Assembly (NCBI RefSeq): GCF_002899945.2
Contig: NZ_PPEG02000008.1
Span: 285,347-349,346, forward strand
Direction of reading: 5' to 3'
DNA: 64,000 nucleotides
Source: Chryseobacterium viscerum
Lineage (GTDB): Bacteria > Bacteroidota > Bacteroidia > Flavobacteriales > Weeksellaceae
Shown here piece by piece: positions 9,145-18,962 of this stretch (position 1 is its first letter; each line of letters starts with the position of its first letter). The position numbers were made by a program, and so were the translations under genes. The notes under the pieces were generated by a model. That model was not told the DNA's origin and did not search any database. It was given only the letters and a program-made list of their open reading frames with translations.

Positions 9145-9178
9145 AAAGCAGAGAAATTTTCTCTGCTTTCTTTTTTTG
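9145..9178 (+). terminator. Rho-independent terminator of the small membrane protein
   Basis: AAAGCAGAGAAA (9145-9156) pairs with TTTCTCTGCTTT (9158-9169) and is followed by C and seven T. The stop codon of the 49-residue gene lies immediately before it. Confidence 0.9.
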
Positions 9179-9333
9179 TAAAACGTGTACCGAATTGTCA
9201 TCTTTTTATTGAAACGTTAAAAAAACAGCCCTTTTTTGTATTTTCTGTAATTAAAAAAAGGAATGAAATACCAAGTTCTAATTGATCATTACCCAAAAAG
9301 ATCATTTATTATCCTAAACTGACCATTTTAAAA

Positions 9334-9522
9334 CTAATCATTCTTCTTTCTCCCTGCATGGATCAGGCTCTGATGCAACAGGTATTCTATCTGTCCATTC
9401 ACACTTCTGAATTCATCGCCTGCCCACTTTTCAAGAAGTTTATAAGTAGACTCATCTATCCTTATGACAAAGGATTTTTTACCTTTATTTTCTGAAGTGT
9501 TTTGAGCTTTTTCTGATTTCAT
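9334..9522 (-). CDS. Arc-like ribbon-helix-helix protein, 62 residues
   Basis: Short basic protein whose residues about 16-50 (SFVIRIDESTYKLLEKWAGD, then RSVNGQIEYLLHQSL) match the ribbon-helix-helix pattern: a beta strand with alternating residues followed by two helices and the characteristic SVNGQIE turn of Arc-type repressors. It probably dimerises and binds DNA, or acts as a small adaptor. It lies 78 bases downstream of the SPFH gene on the same strand and is likely co-transcribed with it. A toxin partner is not apparent. Confidence 0.8.
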   Translation of the reverse strand: MKSEKAQNTSENKGKKSFVIRIDESTYKLLEKWAGDEFRSVNGQIEYLLHQSLIHAGRKKND

Positions 9523-9600
9523 TGTTCTTGTTTTTAATGCAAGATTTATTTTCCAGGTTTATAAGTTCAATCATCAACCTGAAAATTTTTATTATTATTC

Positions 9601-10467
9601 TTAGTTATACAGCGTTCCTGCATTTAGGATTGGAGTTGCTGCTTTTTCACCACATAAAACCACCATTAGGTTGCTTACCATGGCTGCTTTTCTTTCATCA
9701 TCAAGCTCAACGATATTACCTTCGGAAAGCTTTTTCAGCGCAAGATCTACCATTCCTACAGCTCCTTCCACAATTTTGGTTCTTGCTGCAACAATAGCTG
9801 TAGCCTGCTGTCTTTGAAGCATTGCTCCTGCAATTTCCGAAGCATAGGCTAAGTGTGAAATCCTTGCTTCCTGAATCACAATTCCTGCTTTTGAAAGACG
9901 GTCTGTAAGCTCCTGTTCCAAAATAGAATTGATCTTATCTCCACCCTCTCTTAAAGTGATCGGCGCGTGATCATCCTCTAAATTATCATAAGGAAAACTC
10001 ATCGCCAGATGACGTACCGCAGCTTCACTCTGCATTCTTACAAAGTCAGAATAGCGTTCTACATCAAAAGCTGCCTTATAGGTATCTCCTACTTTCCATA
10101 CCATTACTACAGCAATTTCGATAGGGTTTCCCATTTTATCATTTACCTTCAGGGTCTGCCCTTGCAAGTTCTCGGAACGCAAAGACATTTTCTGTGACGA
10201 GTATAAAGGATTGATAAAAAACAGTCCGTTTTCTTTTACCGAACCTACATATTTCCCAAAGAAGTTCAATACTCTTGAGTGATTAGGCTGAATGATCATT
10301 AATCCTTTCAGAAAAAAGCACGAAGTAAGAAAGCAAAGCATAGCGATCACCACATAGGCAATACTTTGATCTACTCCGCTCACAAAGAAGTAAACTGCTG
10401 CCACAAACAAAGCAAGACAGATGACCAGTGTAATGTAACCTGACATAGGTTTTAATGTTTTTTCCAT
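9601..10467 (-). CDS. SPFH/Band 7 family membrane protein
   Basis: 288-residue protein with two N-terminal membrane segments (about residues 10-30, YITLVICLALFVAAVYFFVS, and 36-57) followed by an SPFH domain (IIQPNHSRVLNFFGKYVGSV, then VGDTYKAAFDVERYSDFVRM) and a long C-terminal helix (EIAGAMLQRQQATAIVAART). SPFH proteins oligomerise at the membrane and scaffold or restrain proteases or microdomains. This is the shorter, prohibitin-like form rather than a flotillin. Its downstream partner is a ribbon-helix-helix protein instead of the NfeD protease partner often found. Client unknown. Confidence 0.88.
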   Translation of the reverse strand: MEKTLKPMSGYITLVICLALFVAAVYFFVSGVDQSIAYVVIAMLCFLTSCFFLKGLMIIQPNHSRVLNFFGKYVGSVKENGLFFINPLYSSQKMSLRSENLQGQTLKVNDKMGNPIEIAVVMVWKVGDTYKAAFDVERYSDFVRMQSEAAVRHLAMSFPYDNLEDDHAPITLREGGDKINSILEQELTDRLSKAGIVIQEARISHLAYASEIAGAMLQRQQATAIVAARTKIVEGAVGMVDLALKKLSEGNIVELDDERKAAMVSNLMVVLCGEKAATPILNAGTLYN

Positions 10468-10704
10468 AATTGAATTTTATTTTGATATTATTTTGATATC
10501 ATAAAGATAGCAATGAATTTTGAATTATGAGGCATTAATTATATTTTTTTTGATGAGGTGTGTTGTGGATTTCGAGTTTCGAGATGTGATATGAATGTGG
10601 CATTTGGAGAATTATAATACGAGAGTATGAAAATTAATGATTCTTTTTGTAATAACTCATAACTCAAAATCCTGAAACTCGTATCTCTTATCTCGCAAAA
10701 AAGG

Positions 10705-10741
10705 ACACAAAAAAATCCCGGAAAATGAATTCCGGGATTTT
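10705..10741 (-). terminator. Terminator of the ccsBA gene
   Basis: AAAATCCCGGA (10712-10722) pairs with TCCGGGATTTT (10731-10741). On the minus strand the stem is followed by a T-run (complement of the A-run at 10709-10715). It lies 22 bases past the ccsBA stop codon. Confidence 0.88.
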
Positions 10742-10762
10742 GCTTTTTATATGTTTGAAGTT

Positions 10763-13700
10763 TTATTTCTTCGTTAAAGTTTTAAACTTGAAATAAGATA
10801 CTGCTGATAGTGTAATCATTGTTGCGATTCCGATATATACCCAAGCTGGTACTGGTACCGGATCTCCTGCTGCATAAGAGTGAAGTCCACTCAGGTAGTA
10901 ATTTACCCCAAAATAAGTCATTACCATTGAACAGAACGCAAACATTGTTGCTACGTGGAATGCCCATCTGCTTCTCAATCCAGGTACTAATCTCATGTGC
11001 AATACAAATGCATACACCATGATGGAGATGAAAGCCCAAGTTTCTTTCGGGTCCCAGCTCCAGTATCTTCCCCAAGATTCGTTTGCCCAGATTCCTCCTA
11101 AGAAGTTTCCTACTGTTAATGCAAACAATCCGATTGTTAATGACATTTCAGAAACGACTACCAATTCTTTTAATGTTGTATCGTGGTGAATTTTATACGT
11201 TTCTTTATTGGATATAATATAGAATACCAATGAGATTACAGCAATGATCATCGACAGTGCAAAGAATCCGTAACTGGAAGTAATAATGGCTACGTGAACA
11301 ATCAACCAATAAGATTTCAATACCGGAACAAGCGGTGTGATCTGTGGATCAAGAGCTGAACCTCCATGTGCAAATCCCATCATGATAACAGCCACCATAA
11401 ATCCGGAAGCAGGAATCAATGCATTTGAATTTCTATAAAGCGCCAGACCTGCCGTAATACCTACCCAAGAGATGAAGATAATAGCTTCATATCCGTTACT
11501 CCATGGTGCGTGTCCAGAAATATACCATCTTGCAACAAGCCCAAGGAAATGGCATAGATATCCTATTAAACCAACAGCTATAATAACCTTAATGGCTTTA
11601 TTTAATAGTTTATTTGACTTGAATAATTCAACAAACCCCAGAATTAAAAGAAGACCTCCAATGATGGTATAGAAAATCAATAGTTTGAAGTTAATATCCG
11701 CTTTATTCATGAAAACCTCAAGATCAACTTTTGATTTTGCAGGAACTACTGCCTTCCCCCATTTCTGCTGATATTCTGAAAGCTTTACCAATTCTTCATC
11801 TGCTTTGCTCCAGTTTCCTGATTTCTGAGCAGTAAGTGCTTGTGCAAAGTAAGGTCCCATTACCTGCTGAGATTCCATATCCGGTTCGAATTTCTGATCT
11901 AACCATGAATGCCATGTATGATTGGCATCATTTTTCACAGGAACAATTCTCATAAACTGACCGCTAAAGAACTCATTGAAGATCTGTACTCTTTCGTTTA
12001 CAGCAATAACTTCTTTATCATAATTGGTCTGATCAGCCGGTTTCTTACGGAATGCCGTATTGTAATCATGATCTAAAATATATGTTAGATTACCATTGGC
12101 ATCTGCCGGGAAAAGGTTCATCAGTGAAGTATAGCCATCTTCATCTGCCTTTGTTTTATTTTTCAGTTCATCACCACCTTTCGGTCCCACCTTGATTATT
12201 GGAACCATTGTCCAGCTTGGAGTGTCTGTATTGATAGAGAGGAACCATTGGTTAGCAGTAAGCGACTTTCCGTCTGTTCCTTTGAATTCGTCTTTTTTAT
12301 ATAGTTTTCTTAAAACATCTAATGCTACTGTATTTATAGGAACAATTCTTCCTTCAAAACTTTGCACCAAAAGGTAACCGAATTTATCCGCATGTTCTTT
12401 AGTGATTCTATTTCTCGCAATGATTTCATCCGGAGAGATAGATCTCATTTTACCCATTGGGGTTGCTAATGAGTTATTCTTTGGAGCAGCACCATCAAGC
12501 GGTTGAGCAGATGGAGCCGGTGCATGAGAATGATTGTCTCCTTCTACGTGGATATGTTCTCTGCTTCCGTCAGTAGTACCATGTGTTTCGATTTTCTGTG
12601 CATTTAAACCTAAGCTTAAAAGAATCAATAATACTGCAGCCGCTTTTTTCTTACTAGCATCTACAAGCATTTTATTTAATTTCCAGAAGTGTGTTCCTTT
12701 CCAGAAGAAAATAACAAACATTCCTAAGAATAAAAGACCATATCCGATGTAAGAAATCAAAGTTCCCCAGAAATCATGGTTGACAGAAAGTACCGTTCCC
12801 ATTCTGTCCGGATCAAAACTTGACTGGAAGAAACGGTATCCTTTATGATTAAGAACGTGGTTCATATAGATTTTATAAGGAGTTTCTTTACCTTCATCAA
12901 TGATTTTAATGTGACTTTCATAAGCACTTGGAGATGAACTTCCTGGATACGTTTCCATAACGAAATCATCCAGTTTCAATGCGAAAGGGGTATTGTATAC
13001 TTTAGGTCCGAAGCCTACCATGATGTTTAAACCATCCATAGTAACCTGTTTGTAAACGTTTGGATTTCCTCTTTCAACAGAAAGATCTACCAATCGTTTT
13101 GTTTTTGGTCCCTGAAGCTCAATCTGAAGCATATCCGGAACACTAGCATCTTTCTTCCTGTCTCCTTCAATAGCGATCAGTCTTCCTTTTTTAAGACCTT
13201 CAGGAACTACAAGTTTTAATTCGTTGATGGTATATAAACTTCTTAATGCTAACGGCTGGAATTCATTTTTAACGGTAGTTCCGGTAGCCTGAGTAGCCAT
13301 GGTCATATAGTTGGCATCTACAGGAGTTTTGATGAACAATTTTCCTCCTTCATTTTTGAACTCAACAGCTCCTTCAATCGCTCTGTTGAATGTCACCAAA
13401 GTTCCGTTGATCGATTTTGTCTCTCCCGGTTTGATGTAAATATTTTGTCTTCCGGTACTTCCGGTAGAAACCAAATGAAGGTACTCTGCACCGTTTGGCT
13501 CAGCTACAAGGCTGTCTTTTTTTCTTTGAATGTATTCCTTAGCAAATACTTTCACTTCTTTTCCGTGGAAGTCATAAGTTGCATTGAAATCTTTATGCAA
13601 TGGTGACATCAGATAAGGAACATCCTGATAGTTAAGAACATCTCCTTTTTCTTCGATCTGGATTTTAAAGAAATTTTTATCCGTTACGATTTCGTTGGAA

Positions 13701-14032
13701 GTCTCACCTTCCCGGATGTGCATTTGCCCTTCAAAACTGATGTATCTTGTGATAGCACCACCGATAAAAATGAAAATAAAGGCAAGGTGGAAAACAAGAA
13801 CCGGCCATTTTTCCTTTTTCCACAGTCTGTATCTTCCGATATTTCCTATGAAGTTTAGAATGAGCACGACCATGATCAGTTCGAACCATTTGGCCTCATA
13901 AATTAATGCTTTTGCTGTAGGAGTTCCGTAGTCGTTTTCTAAGAACGTTGCATAAGCCATCGCAAATGCGTACACCAGCAACAATACAGCCATTGTTCTG
14001 GTTGAGATAAGAATATCTTGGAGCTTCTTCAT
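10763..14032 (-). CDS. ccsBA: Cytochrome c biogenesis protein CcsBA (ResB-CcsA fusion)
   Basis: System II cytochrome c synthase that exports heme across the inner membrane and attaches it to CXXCH motifs of apocytochromes c. 1089 residues in one chain. The N-terminal ResB/CcsB part has membrane helices (TRTMAVLLLVYAFAMAYATF and WPVLVFHLAFIFIFIGGAIT) and a long periplasmic domain. A linker helix follows at about residues 450-485. The C-terminal CcsA part carries multiple helices and the tryptophan-rich heme-handling WWD motif WGRYWSWDPKETWAF near residue 990. Histidines in the helices flanking WWD (WHSW, LICHFLG, IVHVAII) are candidate heme ligands. Bacteroidetes often carry this fused form. 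It has its own promoter and terminator. Confidence 0.95.
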   Translation of the reverse strand: MKKLQDILISTRTMAVLLLVYAFAMAYATFLENDYGTPTAKALIYEAKWFELIMVVLILNFIGNIGRYRLWKKEKWPVLVFHLAFIFIFIGGAITRYISFEGQMHIREGETSNEIVTDKNFFKIQIEEKGDVLNYQDVPYLMSPLHKDFNATYDFHGKEVKVFAKEYIQRKKDSLVAEPNGAEYLHLVSTGSTGRQNIYIKPGETKSINGTLVTFNRAIEGAVEFKNEGGKLFIKTPVDANYMTMATQATGTTVKNEFQPLALRSLYTINELKLVVPEGLKKGRLIAIEGDRKKDASVPDMLQIELQGPKTKRLVDLSVERGNPNVYKQVTMDGLNIMVGFGPKVYNTPFALKLDDFVMETYPGSSSPSAYESHIKIIDEGKETPYKIYMNHVLNHKGYRFFQSSFDPDRMGTVLSVNHDFWGTLISYIGYGLLFLGMFVIFFWKGTHFWKLNKMLVDASKKKAAAVLLILLSLGLNAQKIETHGTTDGSREHIHVEGDNHSHAPAPSAQPLDGAAPKNNSLATPMGKMRSISPDEIIARNRITKEHADKFGYLLVQSFEGRIVPINTVALDVLRKLYKKDEFKGTDGKSLTANQWFLSINTDTPSWTMVPIIKVGPKGGDELKNKTKADEDGYTSLMNLFPADANGNLTYILDHDYNTAFRKKPADQTNYDKEVIAVNERVQIFNEFFSGQFMRIVPVKNDANHTWHSWLDQKFEPDMESQQVMGPYFAQALTAQKSGNWSKADEELVKLSEYQQKWGKAVVPAKSKVDLEVFMNKADINFKLLIFYTIIGGLLLILGFVELFKSNKLLNKAIKVIIAVGLIGYLCHFLGLVARWYISGHAPWSNGYEAIIFISWVGITAGLALYRNSNALIPASGFMVAVIMMGFAHGGSALDPQITPLVPVLKSYWLIVHVAIITSSYGFFALSMIIAVISLVFYIISNKETYKIHHDTTLKELVVVSEMSLTIGLFALTVGNFLGGIWANESWGRYWSWDPKETWAFISIMVYAFVLHMRLVPGLRSRWAFHVATMFAFCSMVMTYFGVNYYLSGLHSYAAGDPVPVPAWVYIGIATMITLSAVSYFKFKTLTKK

Positions 14033-14052
14033 GATTTATTGTACTTGACATG

Positions 14053-14080
14053 CAAAAATAAGCATGATAAACCATAACAA
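14053..14080 (-). promoter_or_regulatory. Promoter of ccsBA
   Basis: Minus strand: TTG at 14080-14078, 17 bases, then TATTTTTG at 14060-14053 followed by C. The -7 box ends about 20 bases before the ccsBA ATG. Confidence 0.7.
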
Positions 14081-14320
14081 GCTTAAAAAAAGCTGTTTTT
14101 TGTCACTTTGGCCTCAGTTTTGCTTATTTTGAAACATTCTTAATAAGCCTGAAAACATTGGGAAAAATTCAATTTTGAAAATCTGAAGAATCCAGATTTA
14201 TAATACCTATTCCGCTGATTGAATTCTTCTATCTCCCAACATTCCAAGTAGTCACAAAAATACTAATAGACAAATAGTTAAAGTCCTTTGTATTATTTAA
14301 AAAGGAAATAAAAATGTAAA

Positions 14321-14902
14321 CTATTTTCCAAAATATATTTTTTTCCTGATTTTACTTAAAAATTCATGAGTAATTCCCAGATAGGAAGCCACCTGTTGCT
14401 GGGTTAGTCTTTGTTCCAATCCCGGATATTTCTCAAGGAATTCCAAATATCGTTTATCAGCCGTTTTGCCCGTTAAAGAAAGAATTCTTCTCTGGAGTGC
14501 TACCGAAGATTTTTGGTTCATGATTCTGAAAAGCTTTTCTATCTGAGGCATTGTTTCGTACAAGACCTCTTTATCTTTTTTTGAAATCATCAATACTTCA
14601 CTATCCTCAAGAGCTTCAATGTTCAATATAGAAGGAACATGATTGATCAGACTGTCTATATCTGTAATCCACCAGTCTTCCACAGCAAAATATAAAGTCT
14701 GCTCAAATCCTGTTTCGTTCAGGTAATAAATTTTAAAACAGCCATTCAAAACAAAACCTTCAAAAAGGCAATAGTCTCCTTCATTGAGAACTATTTCTTT
14801 CTTTTTAAACTTTTTGTATTCAAATGGCTTTACAAACTTTTTAAAATCCTCCTCCGAAAGGTGTATATATTGATTGATATTTTTTAGAAGTAAATCGGAC
14901 AT
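14321..14902 (-). CDS. Crp/Fnr-family transcriptional regulator
   Basis: 193-residue regulator when started at MSDLLLKNINQYIHLSEEDF; an upstream in-frame ATG at 14944 would add 14 residues with no family support. The N-terminal cyclic-nucleotide-binding-like beta-barrel is visible (KKKEIVLNEGDYCLFEGFVL, then GCFKIYYLNETGFEQTLYFA). The C-terminal winged helix-turn-helix contains RLTQQQVASYLGITHEFLSK. No Fe-S cysteine cluster is present, so it is not an oxygen-sensing Fnr; effector unknown. It resembles the short flavobacterial Crp-like regulators that usually control a neighbouring gene. The secreted hydrolase gene upstream on the same strand is a candidate target. Confidence 0.88.
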   Translation of the reverse strand: MSDLLLKNINQYIHLSEEDFKKFVKPFEYKKFKKKEIVLNEGDYCLFEGFVLNGCFKIYYLNETGFEQTLYFAVEDWWITDIDSLINHVPSILNIEALEDSEVLMISKKDKEVLYETMPQIEKLFRIMNQKSSVALQRRILSLTGKTADKRYLEFLEKYPGLEQRLTQQQVASYLGITHEFLSKIRKKIYFGK

Positions 14903-14944
14903 TGTTTTGTTTAAGCAAAATAAAGGTATCAAAATTATTGACAC

Positions 14945-15321
14945 CTTTACGTAATAAGTTATGTTAAGTTATTTTCGTACTTGAGCAATAGAACTCCGAT
15001 TTTTTATTGGGTAAACGCAAAGGCTTATTATACATTGTGCTTATCTTTGAGACGCAAGAAAATCGAAGATTTTCAGCAAGCCGAACTGTTTTCACGTCTT
15101 TGTATTTTCCAATATAATTTTGTTCTATCCTCACGCGGATTTAGACTGACTTTACAGATAATTGTGCATCATCTTATCTTAAAATCTGCGTTATCTGTTT
15201 AATCTGCGTGCTTTTGTATTTGAATATTTGAATATGTGGTGCTCAATTTTATGTGATCTTATAGTAGATTTTTAATATCATCCTGCACCCTTATGTATCC
15301 AAAACATGCTCACTTTTAAAT
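14945..15321. other. Gene-free interval with degenerate repeat sequence
   Basis: No convincing gene. It carries one copy of a dispersed repeat (15007-15080, see separate entry), followed by sequence rich in AATCTGCG/ATCTGCGT words (15175-15212) that look like decayed repeat units. Confidence 0.5.
15007..15080 (+). repeat. Dispersed intergenic repeat, copy A
   Basis: This segment starts TTGGGTAAACGC and ends AAAATCGAAGATTTTCAGCAAG. It aligns along its whole length, with an 8-base gap, to the reverse complement of 37215-37296. Neither copy is coding. Confidence 0.75.
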
Positions 15322-15963
15322 CTATTTACTTAAAAATTCATTTGTATTTGTTATCCCAGCATAAAGATTTCCTAGAGCAGAAATTCCTGCCAAAAAAGAT
15401 CTTTGAACCTCCGCAGCTTTCACCACTTCCCCATTAATCTCCCTGTTTCTGGTTGCTGTAGCATCTCCGATAATTGTATTATGAAAACCAAAATCAAAAG
15501 CAGCTCTGGTAGTGGCGTCCACACACACATCGGTCATCATTCCTGTAATCACAAGGTTTTTGATTTTCTTTGATTCTAGATAGTTCAAAAGATCAGTTTC
15601 TCTAAAGCTGTTGGGAAAATGTTTGGTAATTATTTTCTCATTCTCTCGTGGCGAAACTAAACGGTTAATTTTAGCTCCATCAGTATCCGGAAGGAAAAAA
15701 GTGGCTCCGTCATTCGTAGAAATATGCTGAATATGAATGACAGGAAGATTATTTTTCCGGAAATATTCTAAAATCTTTTTACTATTTTCTCCAGCCTGTT
15801 CAGCTTTTTCCAATGTCATTTTTCCTCCCTGGAAATAATCATTTTGTACATCGATAATTAATAATGCGGTGTTTTCCATTTTTTGTTTTTGTTGTGCGTT
15901 CATTCTAATCAGTGAAATAAATACCAGACCTAAAGTCAGCATTGTTTTGAATCTATTTTTCAT
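15322..15963 (-). CDS. Secreted isochorismatase-like cysteine hydrolase
   Basis: 213 residues from MKNRFKTMLTLGLVFISLIR. The ATG at 15984 is less likely because the signal peptide begins at MKNRF. After a predicted signal peptide ending near MNAQ comes a complete isochorismatase-family fold: catalytic Asp in ALLIIDVQNDYF, Lys in IITKHFPNSF, Cys in MMTDVCVDATTRAA, and the cis-peptide region VITGMMTD. The family hydrolyses amides such as nicotinamide or isochorismate-type vinyl ethers; the exact substrate is unknown. A signal peptide is unusual, since most family members are cytoplasmic. A Crp-type regulator lies 420 bases downstream on the same strand. Confidence 0.88.
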   Translation of the reverse strand: MKNRFKTMLTLGLVFISLIRMNAQQKQKMENTALLIIDVQNDYFQGGKMTLEKAEQAGENSKKILEYFRKNNLPVIHIQHISTNDGATFFLPDTDGAKINRLVSPRENEKIITKHFPNSFRETDLLNYLESKKIKNLVITGMMTDVCVDATTRAAFDFGFHNTIIGDATATRNREINGEVVKAAEVQRSFLAGISALGNLYAGITNTNEFLSK

Positions 15964-16335
15964 AGGTGAAATTTTATGAGACAAAATTACATAGGCTCCG
16001 GATCTTAACCTTTGAACTAGTTCAAAAACACAGCTAACCTTCTATAATATCAACTGTATTCTCAAATATTATTATTTTTTTTATTCCTGTAGATTTAAAT
16101 CAGAAATTTTATTATCTTTTTAAAAGAAAACAAAAAACAACTAGTTAATATAATTTAACAGGATCAGATTTGGATAAACAAAAAAAATAGTCTTATTTTA
16201 TTTTCTAAATAGTAGAAAATATTTTTCAATTAGGTTTTAAATAATCGCTGTAAAAAGCGGGATTTCCAAAATGTTTTTTGGAGAAAAAAGATTCTTTTAG
16301 TGTTGAAAAAACATTAAATTTGTGACATTGATATT
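15964..16335. other. Divergent intergenic region upstream of ftsK
   Basis: Very AT-rich, no reading frame. A -7 box TAAATTTG at 16315-16322 lies 14 bases before the ftsK ATG and probably marks its promoter; no well-spaced TTG is present. Confidence 0.5.
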
Positions 16336-18900
16336 ATGGACAAAAAGACACAAAAAAAACAGACTGAATTGCCTGAAAAAGGCAGGATTTTATCTAAGCC
16401 CCGTATTTTTTCCGGGCTTACTTTTATACTTTTCTCGGCTGTTCTAGCCTTCTCATTCATCTCTTATTTAATGAACTGGAAAGCAGATCAAAGCCAGGCG
16501 GGAACGATGCTGGACAAGACTATAAAATCTTCAAATATCTTTGGCAAGGTAGGTGATTGGCTGGGAAATATTTTCATTTTTGAAAGTATTGGTATTGCCT
16601 CATTTATTATTGCATTTTTATTTTTGGTAGTCGGTACGCTGATTCTTAAGAAAAAAATCTTCAAACCCTGGAAAACCATCGGCCATTCTTTATTTTTCAT
16701 CTGCTGGCTTCCTATTTTTATGGGGGCACTTACCAAAGGGCAAGGTGTTTTAGGAGGAGTCTATGGGTTTCAGATTATGGATTACCTTAATTCTATCATT
16801 GGAACAGTAGGTCTGTGGACTGTATTGGCAGCAAGTATCCTTTTATATTTTATTCTTGAATTTAATCTTCGTCCAAGTTCCATCAAAGCAAAACTGGATA
16901 AGATCAATGAAAATACAATTGGAAAAGTAAAATCTATGATTCCAGATTCTGATGAAGATTTCGAAGCTGATGAAGAATTGAAAGAAGAAATGGAAGAGGC
17001 AGAACAGGAAGCTGCTCCTCGTGTTACGGTAAGTGAAGTTTCCAATAATTCAATTAATACAACGAAAGAACCAGAACCGGTAAGTATTCCGAAAGGATTT
17101 CCTGAAGTTCCGCTTTCTACCAATATAGAAACAATTACCACTCCCAATCATACTTCTTTTGAAGCGGAGCCTAGAGAAGTGAACCAACCGGTAAGTTTGA
17201 ATTTATCTACAAAACCAGTTATTCCGGTTTCCACTCCGGAGGAAGCATTTGATATCAGGCCTTCTACACCATCTTCTGCAGCAGCTTCCCCTGCGCAGGA
17301 AAACATTAAATTCAATGTAGAAATAGCTCCGGTTATTGATATCCTGGACGATTCTGATAAAAAATCACAGGAGCTTGTAGAAAAACACGGTTTGTATGAC
17401 CATAAACTGGACCTGGCCAATTTCCATATGCCGCCTGTAGACTTGCTGAAAGACTATGGAAATGAAGAGATTTCCATTAACAAGGAAGAATTAGAAGAAA
17501 ATAAAAATAAGATTGTTGGACTTCTGAAGAATTTCAATGTAGGAATTGCAGAGATCAAAGCTACTATCGGTCCTACCGTTACTTTATACGAAATTGTTCC
17601 GGAAGCGGGAATCAGAGTAGCAGCCATCAAAAAACTACAGGACGACATCGCGCTGAACCTTTCTGCTTTAGGAATCAGAATTATTGCTCCGATGCCTGGA
17701 AAAGGAACAATCGGTATTGAAGTGCCAAGAAAAAATCCTACAATGGTTTCTATGCGTTCTGTAATTGCTTCTCAGAAATTCCAGAATACAGATATGGATC
17801 TTCCGGTAGTTTTTGGTAAGACCATCTCCAACGAAGTCTTTATGGCCGACCTTTCAAAAATGCCTCACTTGCTGATGGCAGGAGCAACAGGACAGGGTAA
17901 ATCTGTAGGGATTAATGCTATCCTTACTTCCCTTCTTTATAAAAAACACCCAAGTGAACTGAAGTTCGTTATGGTGGATCCTAAAAAAGTGGAACTTTCA
18001 TTATATTCAAAAATTGAAAGACATTATTTAGCAAAACTGCCAGATGCTGAAGAAGCGATCATTACAGATACCAATAAAGTAATCAATACGCTGAACTCTC
18101 TTTGTGTTGAGATGGACACCCGATACGACCTTCTGAAAAATGCTTTCTGCAAAAACCTGAAAGAGTACAATAAGAAATTTACAGAAAGAAAATTGAATCC
18201 TGAAAACGGACACCGTTATTTACCCTATATCGTTTTGGTGGTAGACGAGTTTGCAGATTTGATCATGACAGCAGGAAAAGAAGTTGAATTACCAATCGCC
18301 AGACTTGCACAGCTTGCAAGAGCCGTAGGGATTCACCTTATCGTTGCAACACAAAGACCGTCTGTAAACGTAATTACGGGTATGATCAAGGCCAACTTCC
18401 CTGCAAGAGCAGCCTTCAGAGTAATTTCCAGTGTAGACTCCAGAACGATCCTTGACTCTCCGGGAGCTGATCAGCTGATTGGTAAAGGAGATATGCTTTA
18501 TTTCAACGGAAACGAGATCTTAAGACTTCAGTGTGCTTTCGTAGATACTCCGGAAGTAGAAAGGCTTGCAGAGTTTATTGGAGAGCAGAAAGGATATGCT
18601 TCAGCATTCTTGCTTCCTGAATATGTTTCTGAAGATTCTACAAGTTCAGTAGGTGCTTTTGATCCGAATGAAAAGGATGCTTTGTTTGAAGACGCTGCAA
18701 GAATTATTGTTTCTACTCAGCAGGGATCTACCTCAATGCTTCAGAGACAATTGAAACTTGGGTATAACAGAGCCGGAAGAATTATGGATCAGTTGGAAGC
18801 CAGTGGTATTGTAGGAGGTTTTAACGGAGCTAAAGCAAGAGAGGTGATCATCAGTGACCTTCATTCTTTGGAACAGTTTTTGGAAGATCTGCGTAGTTAA
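16336..18900 (+). CDS. ftsK: DNA translocase FtsK/SpoIIIE
   Basis: Septal DNA pump that moves chromosome ends into daughter cells and activates dimer resolution. 854 residues. Four membrane helices lie in the first 180 residues (SGLTFILFSAVLAFSFISYL, ESIGIASFIIAFLFLVVGTL and two more). An acidic, Ser/Pro/Glu-rich linker spans about residues 190-340. Then come the alpha/beta RecA-like motor with Walker A GATGQGKSVG near residue 516 and Walker B YIVLVVDEFADLIM near residue 635, and finally the gamma winged-helix domain (RQLKLGYNRAGRIMDQLEAS) that reads KOPS-like polarity sequences. The linker is short relative to E. coli. It is followed 62 bases later by lolA, likely co-transcribed. Confidence 0.96.
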   Translation: MDKKTQKKQTELPEKGRILSKPRIFSGLTFILFSAVLAFSFISYLMNWKADQSQAGTMLDKTIKSSNIFGKVGDWLGNIFIFESIGIASFIIAFLFLVVGTLILKKKIFKPWKTIGHSLFFICWLPIFMGALTKGQGVLGGVYGFQIMDYLNSIIGTVGLWTVLAASILLYFILEFNLRPSSIKAKLDKINENTIGKVKSMIPDSDEDFEADEELKEEMEEAEQEAAPRVTVSEVSNNSINTTKEPEPVSIPKGFPEVPLSTNIETITTPNHTSFEAEPREVNQPVSLNLSTKPVIPVSTPEEAFDIRPSTPSSAAASPAQENIKFNVEIAPVIDILDDSDKKSQELVEKHGLYDHKLDLANFHMPPVDLLKDYGNEEISINKEELEENKNKIVGLLKNFNVGIAEIKATIGPTVTLYEIVPEAGIRVAAIKKLQDDIALNLSALGIRIIAPMPGKGTIGIEVPRKNPTMVSMRSVIASQKFQNTDMDLPVVFGKTISNEVFMADLSKMPHLLMAGATGQGKSVGINAILTSLLYKKHPSELKFVMVDPKKVELSLYSKIERHYLAKLPDAEEAIITDTNKVINTLNSLCVEMDTRYDLLKNAFCKNLKEYNKKFTERKLNPENGHRYLPYIVLVVDEFADLIMTAGKEVELPIARLAQLARAVGIHLIVATQRPSVNVITGMIKANFPARAAFRVISSVDSRTILDSPGADQLIGKGDMLYFNGNEILRLQCAFVDTPEVERLAEFIGEQKGYASAFLLPEYVSEDSTSSVGAFDPNEKDALFEDAARIIVSTQQGSTSMLQRQLKLGYNRAGRIMDQLEASGIVGGFNGAKAREVIISDLHSLEQFLEDLRS

Positions 18901-18962
18901 AGGGAAATTGAACGATTTAACCTTTCAAAATTAAGAATGTCTAAAGATTATTAAATAAAAAA

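Noticed and set aside
14981..15202. 73-residue plus-strand frame
   Set aside because: It runs across the dispersed repeat and decayed repeat words; no coding features.
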